Assembly (NCBI GenBank): GCA_020860575.1
Contig: JAJBUB010000099.1
Span: forward strand, 1 to 36,918
Reading direction: 5' to 3'
DNA length: 36,918 nt
Source of the DNA: Clostridiales bacterium
GTDB lineage: Bacteria; Bacillota; Clostridia; Oscillospirales; Oscillospiraceae
Shown: piece by piece, positions 6,868 through 15,168 of the stretch
How the letters are laid out: each line of letters opens with the position of its first letter
How positions within the stretch are numbered: the stretch's first letter is position 1
Position numbers and translations under genes: made by a program
The notes under the pieces: generated by a model
Told to the model about the DNA's origin: nothing
Databases searched by the model: none
The model's input: only the letters and a program-made list of their open reading frames with translations

Positions 6868-9516
6868 CTATTTTTCCGCCCCCGCCTTCTCCGGCACACG
6901 CTCCGCCTCCCGCCGCCGTATCTGCTTCACCCCCTCGCAGATGGGAAGAGGCAGCAGAGACAAAACCAACACCGCCGCCCACTCGCCGTGGGAGAGTGTG
7001 ACCACTGAAAACACCGTCTGGAGGGGCGGCAGCAGCAGGACGGAGAACTGGAGCAGCAGGCCGATGAGAAATGCCCGGTTCATGGCCGGGTTGGAGAGCA
7101 CGCCGATCTGCAAAAGGGAGGCCCGGTCGCTGCGCACGTCGAAGGCGTGAAACAGCTGGCACAGAGTCAGGGTAGCGAAGGCCATCGTATTGGCCGCCTG
7201 GTAGGCCTCCCCCGGGTCGGAGAGGACGTACTCCCCCAGAAAATAGGCCGCCAGGGTCACCAGTCCCACCATCAGCCCCTGCCAGACGAGCTGAAAGGCG
7301 AAGGGGCCGGTGAACAGCGGCTCCTTCCCGGAGCGGGGCGGCTGGTCCATCACCCCCGCCTCCACCGGCTCCACCCCCAGGGCCAGGGCGGGGAGGGAGT
7401 CGGTGACCAGGTTGAGCCACAGCAGCTGCACGGGGACCAGCGGGGTCTGGTGGAAATTGCATACCGTGGCGATAAAAATAGTGAAAATTTCCCCGATATT
7501 GCAGGAGAGCAGGTAGTGGATGGCCTTTCGGATGTTGGCATAAATGCCCCGACCCTGCTCCACGGCGGAGACGATGGTGGAGAAATTGTCGTCGGTGAGT
7601 ACCATATCCGCCGCGCCCTTGGCCACGTCCGTCCCGGTGATGCCCATGGCGCAGCCGATGTCCGCCGCCTTCAGCGCCGGGGCGTCGTTGACCCCGTCCC
7701 CGGTCATGGCCACGATCTCCCCCTGCTTCTGGAGAGCCTGGACGATGCGCAGCTTGTGTTCCGGAGTGACCCGGGCATAGACGGCGCAGCGGCCCACCTG
7801 CTCCTCCAGCAGCTCCTGGGGCATGAAGTCCAGCTCCGCCCCAGTGAGGGCGGTGGACCCCTCCCGATAGATGTCCAGCTCCTTCGCCACGGCTACGGCG
7901 GTGAGCCTGTGATCTCCCGTGATCATCACCGGGCGGATGCCCGCGTGGCGGCAGACGGCCACCGCCTCCCGCACCTCCGGACGGGGCGGGTCCATCATCC
8001 CGATCAGGCCCACGAAGATCAGCTCCCGCTCCACCGTCTCCGGGGTGAGTTGGCCGGGGATACGCTCCAGCTCCCGGTAGGCCACCCCGATCACCCGGAG
8101 AGCCTGGCTGGCCATCAGGCGGTTGGCGGTCTCCGCCGTCACTCTGGCTCCCTCGTCCAGGGGACGGACGCCCCGGTCTAAGTAGGAGGTACATCGCCGG
8201 AGCAGCAGGTCGGGAGCACCCTTGACCATCACCCGGTATCCACCGGCGGGGCTGGGGTGGAGGGTGGACATGAGCTTCCGGTCCGCGTCGAAGGGCAGCT
8301 CCGCCCGCCGGGGGAACTCGGCCTCCAGCTCCTGTTTCCGGATGCCCCGGCTCTGGGCGGCGGCGACAATGGCGTTTTCCGTGGAGTCGCCGGAGAAGGT
8401 CCCGTCCGGCCGGGGGACGGAGTCGCTGCACAACGTACCGATGGAGAGGGCCAGCTGCTCCCCTTTGCCGCTGGCTGTCCAGATCTGGGTGACGGTCATC
8501 TGGTTTTTCGTCAGCGTCCCCGTCTTGTCCGAGCAGACGACGCTGGCGCAGCCCAGAGTCTCCACGGCGGGGAGCTTTTTCACAATGGCGTGCTGACCCG
8601 CCATCCGCTGGACCCCCAGGGCCAGGACGATGGTGACGATGGCGGGCAGCCCCTCGGGGATGGCGGCCACCGCCAGGGAGACGGCGATGAGGAACATGGA
8701 CAGCAGCTCCTTCCCCTGGAGCAGCCCCACCCCAAACATGACGGCGCAGGCGGCCACGCAGAGGAAGGACAGGGACCTGGATATCTCACCCATCTTCCGC
8801 TGGAGGGGGGTCTCCCCCTGCTCCTGGTTCTGGAGCAGGGCGGCGATGCGGCCCACCTCGGTGCGCATTCCCGTCTCCACCACCAGGGCGGTCCCCCGGC
8901 CCCCGGTGACGACGGTGGAGCCGATGAGCAGGTTGACCCGATCTCCCAGAGGGGTGTCCCCCGCCAGGGTGACCTCCGCCCGCTTTTCCACCGGCACCGA
9001 CTCTCCGGTGATGGCGGACTCGTCCGCCCGAAGGCCCGCCGCCTCCATCAGACGGGCGTCCGCCGGGACCAGGTCCCCCGCCTCCAGGCGGATCAGGTCC
9101 CCCGGCACCAACAGGGCGGCGTCGATCCGACACTGCTTGCCCCCTCGGATGACGCTGGCCTGGGGCGCGGCCATCTCCCGGAGGGCCTCCAGGGCCTTTT
9201 CCGCATTGCTCTCCTGGACGATGGAGATCGCCCCGTTCACCAGAACGATGACCAGGATGATGACTGCGTCCAGCAGGTCCTCCCCGCCGCTGGCCAGCCA
9301 GGAGAGAGCGGCGGCCGCCAGCAGGACGAGGATCATAGGGTCCTTCAGCTGCTCCCACAGACGTTGAAGCAGAGAGCGCCCTCCGGTCTGCTCCAGCCGG
9401 TTGGGGCCATACTCCTCCAGCCTGGCCCTGGCCTCGCCGGGGGAGAGGCCCCGGACCGGGTCGGTCCTGAGCTGGGCGGCGGCCTCCTTTGGGGACATGG
9501 CGTGCCATTGCTGCAT
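6868..9516 (-). CDS. Calcium-type (IIA) P-type ATPase
   Basis: An 882-residue cation pump, the usual length for bacterial SERCA-like ATPases, probably exporting Ca2+ from the cytoplasm. In order: an N-terminal cation-ATPase domain (WHAMSPKEAAAQLRTDPVRGLSPGEARARLEEYGPN), the actuator motif TGES (170-173), PEGLP in helix 4, the phosphorylation motif DKTGTLT with Asp330, KGAPD in the nucleotide domain, and GDGVNDAPALKAADIGCAMG at the hinge. Metal ligands seen are the helix-4 Glu, helix-5 NIGE and helix-6 NLVTD. The helix-8 position carrying Glu in SERCA is Thr here (FATLTLCQLF). The ATG follows GAGGAGG. A TATAAT (9574-9579, minus) lies about 60 bases upstream. Confidence 0.94.
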   Translation of the reverse strand: MQQWHAMSPKEAAAQLRTDPVRGLSPGEARARLEEYGPNRLEQTGGRSLLQRLWEQLKDPMILVLLAAAALSWLASGGEDLLDAVIILVIVLVNGAISIVQESNAEKALEALREMAAPQASVIRGGKQCRIDAALLVPGDLIRLEAGDLVPADARLMEAAGLRADESAITGESVPVEKRAEVTLAGDTPLGDRVNLLIGSTVVTGGRGTALVVETGMRTEVGRIAALLQNQEQGETPLQRKMGEISRSLSFLCVAACAVMFGVGLLQGKELLSMFLIAVSLAVAAIPEGLPAIVTIVLALGVQRMAGQHAIVKKLPAVETLGCASVVCSDKTGTLTKNQMTVTQIWTASGKGEQLALSIGTLCSDSVPRPDGTFSGDSTENAIVAAAQSRGIRKQELEAEFPRRAELPFDADRKLMSTLHPSPAGGYRVMVKGAPDLLLRRCTSYLDRGVRPLDEGARVTAETANRLMASQALRVIGVAYRELERIPGQLTPETVERELIFVGLIGMMDPPRPEVREAVAVCRHAGIRPVMITGDHRLTAVAVAKELDIYREGSTALTGAELDFMPQELLEEQVGRCAVYARVTPEHKLRIVQALQKQGEIVAMTGDGVNDAPALKAADIGCAMGITGTDVAKGAADMVLTDDNFSTIVSAVEQGRGIYANIRKAIHYLLSCNIGEIFTIFIATVCNFHQTPLVPVQLLWLNLVTDSLPALALGVEPVEAGVMDQPPRSGKEPLFTGPFAFQLVWQGLMVGLVTLAAYFLGEYVLSDPGEAYQAANTMAFATLTLCQLFHAFDVRSDRASLLQIGVLSNPAMNRAFLIGLLLQFSVLLLPPLQTVFSVVTLSHGEWAAVLVLSLLPLPICEGVKQIRRREAERVPEKAGAEK

Positions 9517-9712
9517 ATCGCATCCTCCTCTGTATCCGCCCCGACACAGCGGGGACGGCTAAACTCTTCTCCCATTATAGAAGAGGACGGCTGGGAAAAA
9601 GAGGGAATCGTGGGGTGGGGCGAGGAGGAAGCGTCCCGCCACGCCCGGCGCAGAGAGGAACAGGGCCGTCCTCTATTCAAAGTTGACTTTTGTGACCGTT
9701 TTTGCGTCTGCA

Positions 9713-9740
9713 TTGACAAATTCGCCCGTTTCCGTATAAT
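9713..9740 (+). promoter_or_regulatory. Sigma-A promoter of the LytTR regulator gene
   Basis: TTGACA (9713-9718), 16 bases, TATAAT (9735-9740): a near-perfect sigma-A promoter about 90 bases before the start. The 311-base gap between the ATPase and regulator genes holds this, a minus-strand TATAAT at 9574-9579 for the ATPase, and no gene. Confidence 0.75.
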
Positions 9741-9827
9741 GAAACCAGAGAAAGATCCCGCCCGGAGGAGGCGCTCGCCCGCCTCCTCCCCCGGGACAGA
9801 GATACGCCGGAGAGGGGGGAGACAGGT

Positions 9828-10541
9828 ATGCAGCGCATCATCATCTGCGACGACGACCGGCAGGTCTGCGCCTCTCTGTCCACCATGATCGACCAGATCT
9901 ATGAGCTGCCCCACCGGATCAAGCAGGTCTACAGCTGGGACGCCCTCCGGGACGAGGTGCTGGCCATTGCCCCCGGGGAGGCAGACATCGTTTTCATGGA
10001 CATCCAACTGGGCGCGGACAACGGCATCCTGGTCTCCCGGCAGCTCCGAAAGCGGTATCCCCGTATCCGGTTCATCTATATCACCGGCTACATCCAGTTT
10101 TCCGAGGCCATCTTCCACGGATTTCCCACCGCCTTTCTGGTCAAGCCCATCAAGCCCGCCGCTCTTCTGTACGCCCTGGAGAAGGCCACCGCCGAGCTGG
10201 ACGCCCTGGGCGTCGCCGTACTCTCCCTGAAAACCAGGAGCGGAGAGCTTTACACCATCCCCCTGCGGCAGATCCACTATATCGAGTCTCTGGGACGCCT
10301 GGTGCTGGTCCACACCGACGACGGGCCGGTGGAGTGCTACCGTCGGCCGAAGGAGCTGGAGGAGCAGCTGGCGGGAGAGTTCGTCCGCTGCCACCAGAGC
10401 TTTCTGGTCAACCTGGCCCATGTGAAGCAGATGCAGGAGCTACAGCTCCTTCTGTTTACCGGCGAGGCCGTCCCTGTCAGCCGGGTCCGTTTGAAGGAGA
10501 CGAAGGAGCAGCTGATGCGGTATGCGGGAGAGGGCATCTGA
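9828..10541 (+). CDS. LytTR family response regulator
   Basis: A 237-residue response regulator of the AgrA/LytR type. Residues 1-120 are the receiver domain: acidic patch CDDD (8-10), phosphoacceptor Asp58 in VFMDIQLG, and Lys in LVKPIKP. Residues about 140-235 are the LytTR DNA-binding domain (SGELYTIPLRQIHYIESLGRLVLVHTDDG...FVRCHQSFLVNLAHVKQMQ). It likely binds paired direct repeats at its target promoters. No histidine kinase gene sits next to it, so the sensor must be elsewhere. It has its own promoter and a strong terminator, so it is monocistronic. Confidence 0.93.
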   Translation: MQRIIICDDDRQVCASLSTMIDQIYELPHRIKQVYSWDALRDEVLAIAPGEADIVFMDIQLGADNGILVSRQLRKRYPRIRFIYITGYIQFSEAIFHGFPTAFLVKPIKPAALLYALEKATAELDALGVAVLSLKTRSGELYTIPLRQIHYIESLGRLVLVHTDDGPVECYRRPKELEEQLAGEFVRCHQSFLVNLAHVKQMQELQLLLFTGEAVPVSRVRLKETKEQLMRYAGEGI

Positions 10542-10590
10542 GCCGTCTTTCTGTAAAGGCATTTCGCCTTACGGGAAGACGGCCTTTTTC
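10542..10590 (+). terminator. Terminator of the LytTR regulator gene
   Basis: Starts directly after the stop codon. The outer stem GCCGTCTT/AAGACGGC (10542-10549 with 10576-10583) encloses an inner stem GTAA(a)GGC/GCCTTAC, and CCTTTTTC follows. Confidence 0.85.
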
Positions 10591-10640
10591 GCCTTTTTGG
10601 GGTCTCAACGGCTGTCAAGTGCTAATTTTTACAAAAAAAC

Positions 10641-10689
10641 AACCGATTATGACAAATCGGTTGAAATAGGGCGGACCGTTTTCTACAAT
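10641..10689 (+). promoter_or_regulatory. Promoter overlapped by an operator-like inverted repeat
   Basis: TTGAAA (10661-10666), 17 bases, TACAAT (10684-10689) reads toward the DUF2442-HTH gene. An 8-bp perfect inverted repeat, AACCGATT-ATGACA-AATCGGTT (10641-10662), runs into the -35 box. That is the placement expected of a repressor site, and the neighbouring HTH protein is an obvious candidate ligand. On the minus strand the repeat is followed by GTTTTTTT, so it could act as a terminator there, but no minus-strand gene ends at it. Confidence 0.55.
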
Positions 10690-10757
10690 TGGGCCATCCA
10701 ATCTCCTCTGGTCGGAGCATCGTCCTTCGGCCGCCCGGTAGAAAGAGCGTGGTCTGA

Positions 10758-11252
10758 ATGAATCCTATCCGTATCCTGTCTGTGACCCCTGTCAGCAATT
10801 ACCGCCTGGTTCTCCTCTGCGACGATGAGACGGTCCGGATCTGGTCGTTCCCCTTTCCGGGACGGTCCCAGAAGGCCCATCCCCTCCGGGACAGTGCGCT
10901 GTTCCGGCAGGCGGAGGTGTCCCCGGACGGTCTTGAGGTCACCTGGCCCAACGGAGAGCTTCGCAGCGCGTCGGAGCTGTGCCGCACCGGCAGGCGGCTG
11001 CCCCTGTCCATGGACGACCTGGCGGAGCTATGCTGTCGCAACGTCCTGTCCACCAGCGAGGTGGCGGAGGAGCTGCGCTGCACCCGGCAAAATGTGGACA
11101 ATCTGACTGCCCGGGGCAAGCTGCGCCCCATCAAATCCTATAAGCGAAACCGCCTTTTCCTCCGGGGCGAGGTCATCCGCAGGCGCTGGTGGAACGCCGA
11201 CGCCCTGCCGGAGTCCCAGGCCCGCCGGGAGCAGGGCCGGGGAGACGCCTGA
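10758..11252 (+). CDS. DUF2442 domain fused to a helix-turn-helix DNA-binding domain
   Basis: 164 residues. The N-terminal 85 residues (IRILSVTPVSNYRLVLLCDDETVRIWSFPF...HPLRDSALFRQAEVSPDGLEVTWPNGELRSASELC) follow the DUF2442 pattern: V-x-P-x3-Y-x-L, a core L-x-D-x2-F-x2, then V-x-W-P-NG. Residues about 95-145 (VLSTSEVAEELRCTRQNVDNLTARGKLRPIKSYKRNRLFLRGEVIRRRW) form an excisionase/MerR-like HTH_17 domain. DUF2442 proteins often sit beside DUF4160 proteins in candidate toxin-antitoxin pairs; here there is no partner and a DNA-binding domain is attached, suggesting an autonomous repressor. The ribosome binding site (AGAAAGAG) is weak. Confidence 0.78.
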   Translation: MNPIRILSVTPVSNYRLVLLCDDETVRIWSFPFPGRSQKAHPLRDSALFRQAEVSPDGLEVTWPNGELRSASELCRTGRRLPLSMDDLAELCCRNVLSTSEVAEELRCTRQNVDNLTARGKLRPIKSYKRNRLFLRGEVIRRRWWNADALPESQARREQGRGDA

Positions 11253-11273
11253 CCGGCGGACATACCGAACAGC

Positions 11274-11297
11274 GGGGCGCACCTTACGGTGCGCCCC
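11274..11297. terminator. Hairpin between convergent genes
   Basis: A 10-bp perfect stem, GGGGCGCACC-TTAC-GGTGCGCCCC, lies between the stop codons of the DUF2442-HTH gene (plus) and the AAA+ ATPase (minus). The plus side continues CTGAACATTTTATT, moderately T-rich, so it probably ends plus-strand transcripts. The minus side has no T-run. Confidence 0.6.
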
Positions 11298-11306
11298 CTG
11301 AACATT

Positions 11307-12743
11307 TTATTCTCCGTCCTGCTCCGCCTGGTCAAAGTCGCCGCAGGTGATGGTCATGAGATCCTCCCGGGTGGGCTGCTCCAGCTGGGCCACCCGGTCG
11401 GACTGGATGGACACCAGCTTTTCAAACAGGTTGCGCACATCCCGGGCGTTGCCGAAGTTTTCATCCCGCTCGTCATAGAGGGTCTGGAAAAAGCCGGGGA
11501 GCCGCTCCTTCAATGCGTCCTCCACCTGGTAGCCGTTTTTCTGGCAGATGGAGCGGAAGATCTCGTCCAGCTCCGGGCCGGTGTAGTCGTCGAAGTAGAT
11601 ATATTTGTTGAACCGGGACTCCAGGCCGGGGTTGGAGTGGATGAACTTCATCATCAGGTTGGAGTACCCCGCCACGATGACCACCAGCTCCTTCCGGTGG
11701 TCCTCCATGGCCTTGAGGATGGTGTCGATGGCCTCCTGGCCGAAGTCGTTAGTACCCGGCTGGCTGGCCAGGGAATAGGCCTCGTCGATGAACAGCACCC
11801 CGCCCATGGCGGACTGGATCACCTTCTGAGTCTGGATGGCCGTCTGGCCCACATACCCCGCCACCAGGCCGGAGCGGTCCACCTCCACCAGCTGGCCCTT
11901 GGGCAGCACCCCGATGGCCCGATAGATGCCCGCCAGCAGCCGGGCCACGGTGGTCTTTCCGGTGCCGGGGTTGCCCATGAACACCAGATGGAGGCTCATG
12001 GCGGGGACGGGAAGCTCCTGCTCCTCCCGGAGCTTCCGGATTTTGACCAGATTCACCAGGCTGCGCACGTCCTTTTTCACCTTTTCCAGACCGCACAGGC
12101 TGTCCAGCTCCGCCATCAGCTCCTCCAGGGTGGGCTGAGGCTCCTCCGGCTGGGCCTCCTGCTCCGCCCTGGCGTCCGTCCCGCCCTGGGCGGAGGCGGC
12201 GGCGGCGTTTTTCGCAGCGCCGCTCTGGTCAGGCGCGCTGTCGACAGCGGGGGCGGAGGGGTTCTGAGGCGGCTGTCCCGCCGCCTGGCGGAGACGGTCT
12301 GTATAGGCGTGGGCGCAGTTGGCAGCGGCGGTGTTCAGACTGTCATAGACGGCGGCCAGCAGGAGAAAGACCAGCTGGCACAGGTCGCAGAACTGTCCCG
12401 TCCGGTCCCGTCCGCTGCCCCGGTCGGCAGCCGTGAGCTGGCTGAAAAAGCCGGGGGGCTGGAAGTCGGGGGCGGAGGACACGGCGGCGCACAGCTCCAG
12501 ATACAGCGCCTGGGCGGGGCGGTTCGTCCCGGAGCAGATGGCGTTGTAGGTGTCCACATGGTTGTCCGTCAGCTCGCCGCCCCCGGCGGCCCAGATCCCC
12601 AGGGCGCAGCGGCGGAAATAGGCGTCCGCCTCCTGCTCGAAGCTCAGGCGGAGACTGCCGTCCGACAGCTGGCGACGGTAAGAGGCGATGGCGGAGCGGT
12701 ATTTCTTTCCCACCACGGCGGCGGAGATTTTTGTATATGCCAT
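11307..12743 (-). CDS. AAA+ ATPase of the CbbX/SpoVK type
   Basis: 478 residues. The C-terminal 280 residues are a CbxX/CfqX-type AAA+ module: LDSLCGLEKVKKDVRSLVNLVKIRKLRE, Walker A GNPGTGKTT, the VGQTAIQTQKVIQSAMGGVLFIDEAYSL stretch with Walker B, sensor region VVIVAGYSNLMMKFIHSNPGLESRF, and GNARDVRNLFEKLV. This group remodels protein complexes (CbbX acts on Rubisco, SpoVK in sporulation). Residues 1-165 form a helical N-terminal domain I do not recognise, joined by an Ala/Pro/Glu-rich linker (about 165-215). The partner is unknown. The SD (GGGAGG) lies inside a small inverted repeat just before the ATG. SpoIIP follows upstream on the same strand, 80 bases away. Confidence 0.88.
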   Translation of the reverse strand: MAYTKISAAVVGKKYRSAIASYRRQLSDGSLRLSFEQEADAYFRRCALGIWAAGGGELTDNHVDTYNAICSGTNRPAQALYLELCAAVSSAPDFQPPGFFSQLTAADRGSGRDRTGQFCDLCQLVFLLLAAVYDSLNTAAANCAHAYTDRLRQAAGQPPQNPSAPAVDSAPDQSGAAKNAAAASAQGGTDARAEQEAQPEEPQPTLEELMAELDSLCGLEKVKKDVRSLVNLVKIRKLREEQELPVPAMSLHLVFMGNPGTGKTTVARLLAGIYRAIGVLPKGQLVEVDRSGLVAGYVGQTAIQTQKVIQSAMGGVLFIDEAYSLASQPGTNDFGQEAIDTILKAMEDHRKELVVIVAGYSNLMMKFIHSNPGLESRFNKYIYFDDYTGPELDEIFRSICQKNGYQVEDALKERLPGFFQTLYDERDENFGNARDVRNLFEKLVSIQSDRVAQLEQPTREDLMTITCGDFDQAEQDGE

Positions 12744-12758
12744 AGGGAGGCCCTCCCT
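12744..12758 (-). promoter_or_regulatory. Hairpin over the ribosome binding site of the AAA+ gene
   Basis: On the minus strand AGGGAGGGCCTCCCT immediately precedes the ATG. The arms AGGGAG and CTCCCT can pair around GGC and would bury the Shine-Dalgarno sequence, which could limit translation. The stem is only six base pairs, so the effect is uncertain. Confidence 0.4.
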
Positions 12759-12823
12759 TTCCGGATTTTCCTGGAATTATTATACCGCCGGAAGGGGATG
12801 GGGGCAAGTGAATTGTTGCGCAC

Positions 12824-14011
12824 TTAACTGTTTTCCATACACTCCAGATACACCTCCCCCGCCGCCCGGGCGAACAACCTGGCCCCGGCCAGGGCCTCCT
12901 GGAGGGTGTTGCCGCTGGTCCCCACCTCCACCAAAAGGGAGCCGACGGTCATGTGCTGGTTGAACCGCTGAGAGCGGAGGTTGATGGGCCGGGGAAACCC
13001 GGCGTCGATGCCCAGCAGCCGGGCCTGGATGTGAGTGGCCAGGGTGAGGTTTTCCGCCCAGTCGGGATGGGTCAGGCCGCCGTCGTCGGTCCCTACCACC
13101 AGCATGACCTGGGCCACCGTCTCTCCATCTACCGTGTCTGTCACCTTGTAGACCGTGCCATCGTCGGCGATGAGGGCGTCCCGGTGGACGTCCAGGACGA
13201 CGGAGATGGTGGGATATTCCTCCAGATAGCCTTTGATGCCCTCCAGAGACCGGGCGTAGGAGCCGGTATAACTGGGATAGTCGTATAGGGTGGTATCGTG
13301 AATGACGGACAGGCCCATCTCCTCAAAGACCGCCTTCATCTCCTCTCCCACCCGGATCATATTGTAATTTTCATCCGTCGTCCGGGCCGTGTCCGAGGCC
13401 ACATACTCGTCCCCGTCGGCGACGGTGTAGGCCTCGGTGGCGTGGGTGTGCATAATGAGGATCTGTGGCCCCTCCCGGGAGACGGTTAGGGTCAGCTCCC
13501 GCTCCAGATAGTCCGCCAGCTCTGCCTCGATGCCGTCCGTGCGGTTGGTCAGCTCCAGCAGAGCGGCGGCCGGGGGGGTGCTGGTCTCTGACCCCCCCTC
13601 CGTCGTGTCCTCTGTCGCCTCCTCCAGCGGGGCCTCCAGAAGACCGGAGACGGGGAGGGCCTCCTCCTCCGTTTCCGGTTTCTCTTCCGGTCCTGCCTCC
13701 TCAGCCTCCGGGAGCGTCTCCTGCTGTTCCTCTTCGAAAGCGGGAAAGCTCGTCTCTGCGGCTTCCTCCTCCTGCGCTGTCTGCGGAAGGGCCTCCAGCA
13801 CCGCCTGTTCCAGCGGAGTGTCCTCCCCGCTCTCCGTCCCCAGCTCAGCGCTGACCGCCTGGGAGAGCAGGTCGGAGCTGCGGAACATCTGGACCAGGGC
13901 TGTTCCCATCTCGGCCACCGCCCCCGGATGGATGGTCAGCCACACCGCCCCTGCCGCCGCCCCCAGAGCGGTCAGCCGCCTCAGACGGCGGCCCTGTCCC
14001 TTGGGACGCAT
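12824..14011 (-). CDS. spoIIP: Stage II sporulation protein P
   Basis: A 395-residue peptidoglycan hydrolase that, with SpoIID and SpoIIM, thins septal cell wall and drives engulfment of the forespore. The C-terminal 215 residues carry the SpoIIP amidase/endopeptidase domain: ILIMHTHATEAYT, the strongly diagnostic SDTARTTDENYNMIRVGEEM, SVVLDVHRDA, and LLVEVGTSGNTLQEA. The His, Glu and second His of the zinc site are visible. After a basic start (MRPKGQGRRLRRL) a hydrophobic anchor (TALGAAAGAVWLTI) is followed by a very acidic, Glu-rich linker of roughly 100 residues. The start at 14011 is preferred because GGGGAGG lies eight bases before it. The minus-strand CATAGACT near 14071-14078 could be a sigma-E -10 box, weakly. 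Confidence 0.93.
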   Translation of the reverse strand: MRPKGQGRRLRRLTALGAAAGAVWLTIHPGAVAEMGTALVQMFRSSDLLSQAVSAELGTESGEDTPLEQAVLEALPQTAQEEEAAETSFPAFEEEQQETLPEAEEAGPEEKPETEEEALPVSGLLEAPLEEATEDTTEGGSETSTPPAAALLELTNRTDGIEAELADYLERELTLTVSREGPQILIMHTHATEAYTVADGDEYVASDTARTTDENYNMIRVGEEMKAVFEEMGLSVIHDTTLYDYPSYTGSYARSLEGIKGYLEEYPTISVVLDVHRDALIADDGTVYKVTDTVDGETVAQVMLVVGTDDGGLTHPDWAENLTLATHIQARLLGIDAGFPRPINLRSQRFNQHMTVGSLLVEVGTSGNTLQEALAGARLFARAAGEVYLECMENS

Positions 14012-14110
14012 CCGCCTCGCCTCCCCTCCGCCGTGGCTCGTCCGGGATTCCGTGCCACGCAAGCGGTATCAGTCTATGCGGGAGCGGGCGGATTTAGAAC
14101 GCCGCCCGGA

Positions 14111-14139
14111 TTTACTTTTGCCCTCCCTTACGGTACAAT
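14111..14139 (+). promoter_or_regulatory. Promoter of the WYL regulator gene
   Basis: TTTACT (14111-14116), 17 bases, TACAAT (14134-14139), 42 bases before the ATG. It is divergent from spoIIP, with about 170 bases between the two starts. Confidence 0.6.
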
Positions 14140-14181
14140 AGGGACAGAACCAGACCGTCCCGACCCGGAAAGGAGATTTCC

Positions 14182-15168
14182 ATGTCCAAAAGCGCCCATC
14201 AGAAGAACAAGCTGCTCCTGCTGCTGCAAATCCTACAGGAAGAGAGCGACGAGGAGCATCCCATCTCCGGCCCCCGGCTGCTCAAAATGCTGGTCGCACG
14301 GGGCGTCGCCGCCGAGCGAAAGAGCCTCTATGACGACCTCGCCGCTCCCCGGGAGCGGGGATATGACGTTCAGCTCCAGCGGGGCCGGGGCTATTTTCTG
14401 GGGGAGCGGGACTTCCAGCTGGCGGAGCTGAAGCTGCTGGTGGACGCGGTCCAGTCCTCCCGGTTCATCCCGGTGGGGAAGAGCGGCCAGCTCATCAAAA
14501 AGCTGGAGCGGCTCACCTCCGTCCACCACGCCCGGGAGCTGCAACGGCAGGTCTATGTGGCCGGACGGGTGAAGAGCCTGAACGAGAGCGTCTACTACTC
14601 CATCGACGCTCTCCACCAGGCTATCGGGGACGACCGACAGGTGCGTTTCCGGTACTACAAGTACGACCGGGAGCGGCAGAAGATACTGCAACACGGCGGG
14701 AGCTGGTATCAGGTCAGCCCCTACGCCCTTCTGCGCAGCGACGAAAATTACTATCTGGTGGCCTACGACGGCCGTTCTCAGGAGATCCGCCACTACCGGG
14801 TGGATAAGATGGTGTCCCTGGCCCAGACCGACCTGGCCCGGGAGGGAGGCGACGCCTACCGTTCCTTCGACCTGGGAGCCTATACCCGGCTCCACTTTGG
14901 AATGTTCCGGGGCCGGGAGGCGGACGTGACCCTGCGGTGCGAGAACCGGATGGCGGACATCCTCATCGACCGCTTCGGGGCCGACCTGAGCATGGCCCCG
15001 GACGGGCCGGAGCATTTCACCTGTATGGTCCATCTGGCGGTGAGTCAGCAGTTCTTCGGCTGGCTGTTCGGTCTGGGGCCGGGTATCCGGCTCACCGGCC
15101 CGGAGTGGGCGGTGGACGAGCTGGAGGGGCAGCTGGAGGAATGTCTGGCCCTGCACCGGGAAAAATAG
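14182..15168 (+). CDS. WYL domain-containing transcriptional regulator
   Basis: 328 residues. The N-terminal winged helix (KNKLLLLLQILQEESDEEHPISGPRLLKMLVARGVAAERKSLYDDLAAPRERGYDVQ) binds DNA. The central WYL domain is marked by VRFRYYKYDRERQKILQHGGSWYQVSPYALLRSDENYYLVAYDGRSQEIRHYRVDKM, and a C-terminal WCX-like extension follows. WYL domains sense nucleic acid or small ligands in DNA-damage, phage-defence and metabolic regulators; the ligand is unknown here. The ATG has AAAGGAG seven bases upstream. The lipoprotein gene 68 bases downstream may be co-transcribed. No defence genes surround it. Confidence 0.9.
   Translation: MSKSAHQKNKLLLLLQILQEESDEEHPISGPRLLKMLVARGVAAERKSLYDDLAAPRERGYDVQLQRGRGYFLGERDFQLAELKLLVDAVQSSRFIPVGKSGQLIKKLERLTSVHHARELQRQVYVAGRVKSLNESVYYSIDALHQAIGDDRQVRFRYYKYDRERQKILQHGGSWYQVSPYALLRSDENYYLVAYDGRSQEIRHYRVDKMVSLAQTDLAREGGDAYRSFDLGAYTRLHFGMFRGREADVTLRCENRMADILIDRFGADLSMAPDGPEHFTCMVHLAVSQQFFGWLFGLGPGIRLTGPEWAVDELEGQLEECLALHREK

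Noticed and set aside
4934-8431. 1165-residue minus-strand ORF across prfC, the MFS gene and the ATPase
   Set aside because: It is Gly/Arg/Pro-rich, has no family motifs and overlaps three well-identified genes in other frames; a product of GC-rich codon usage.
10683-10880. 65-residue minus-strand ORF at the start of the DUF2442-HTH gene
   Set aside because: Overlaps the real gene and its promoter in antisense, with no domain. It would have been the only minus-strand gene able to use the inverted repeat at 10641 as a terminator.
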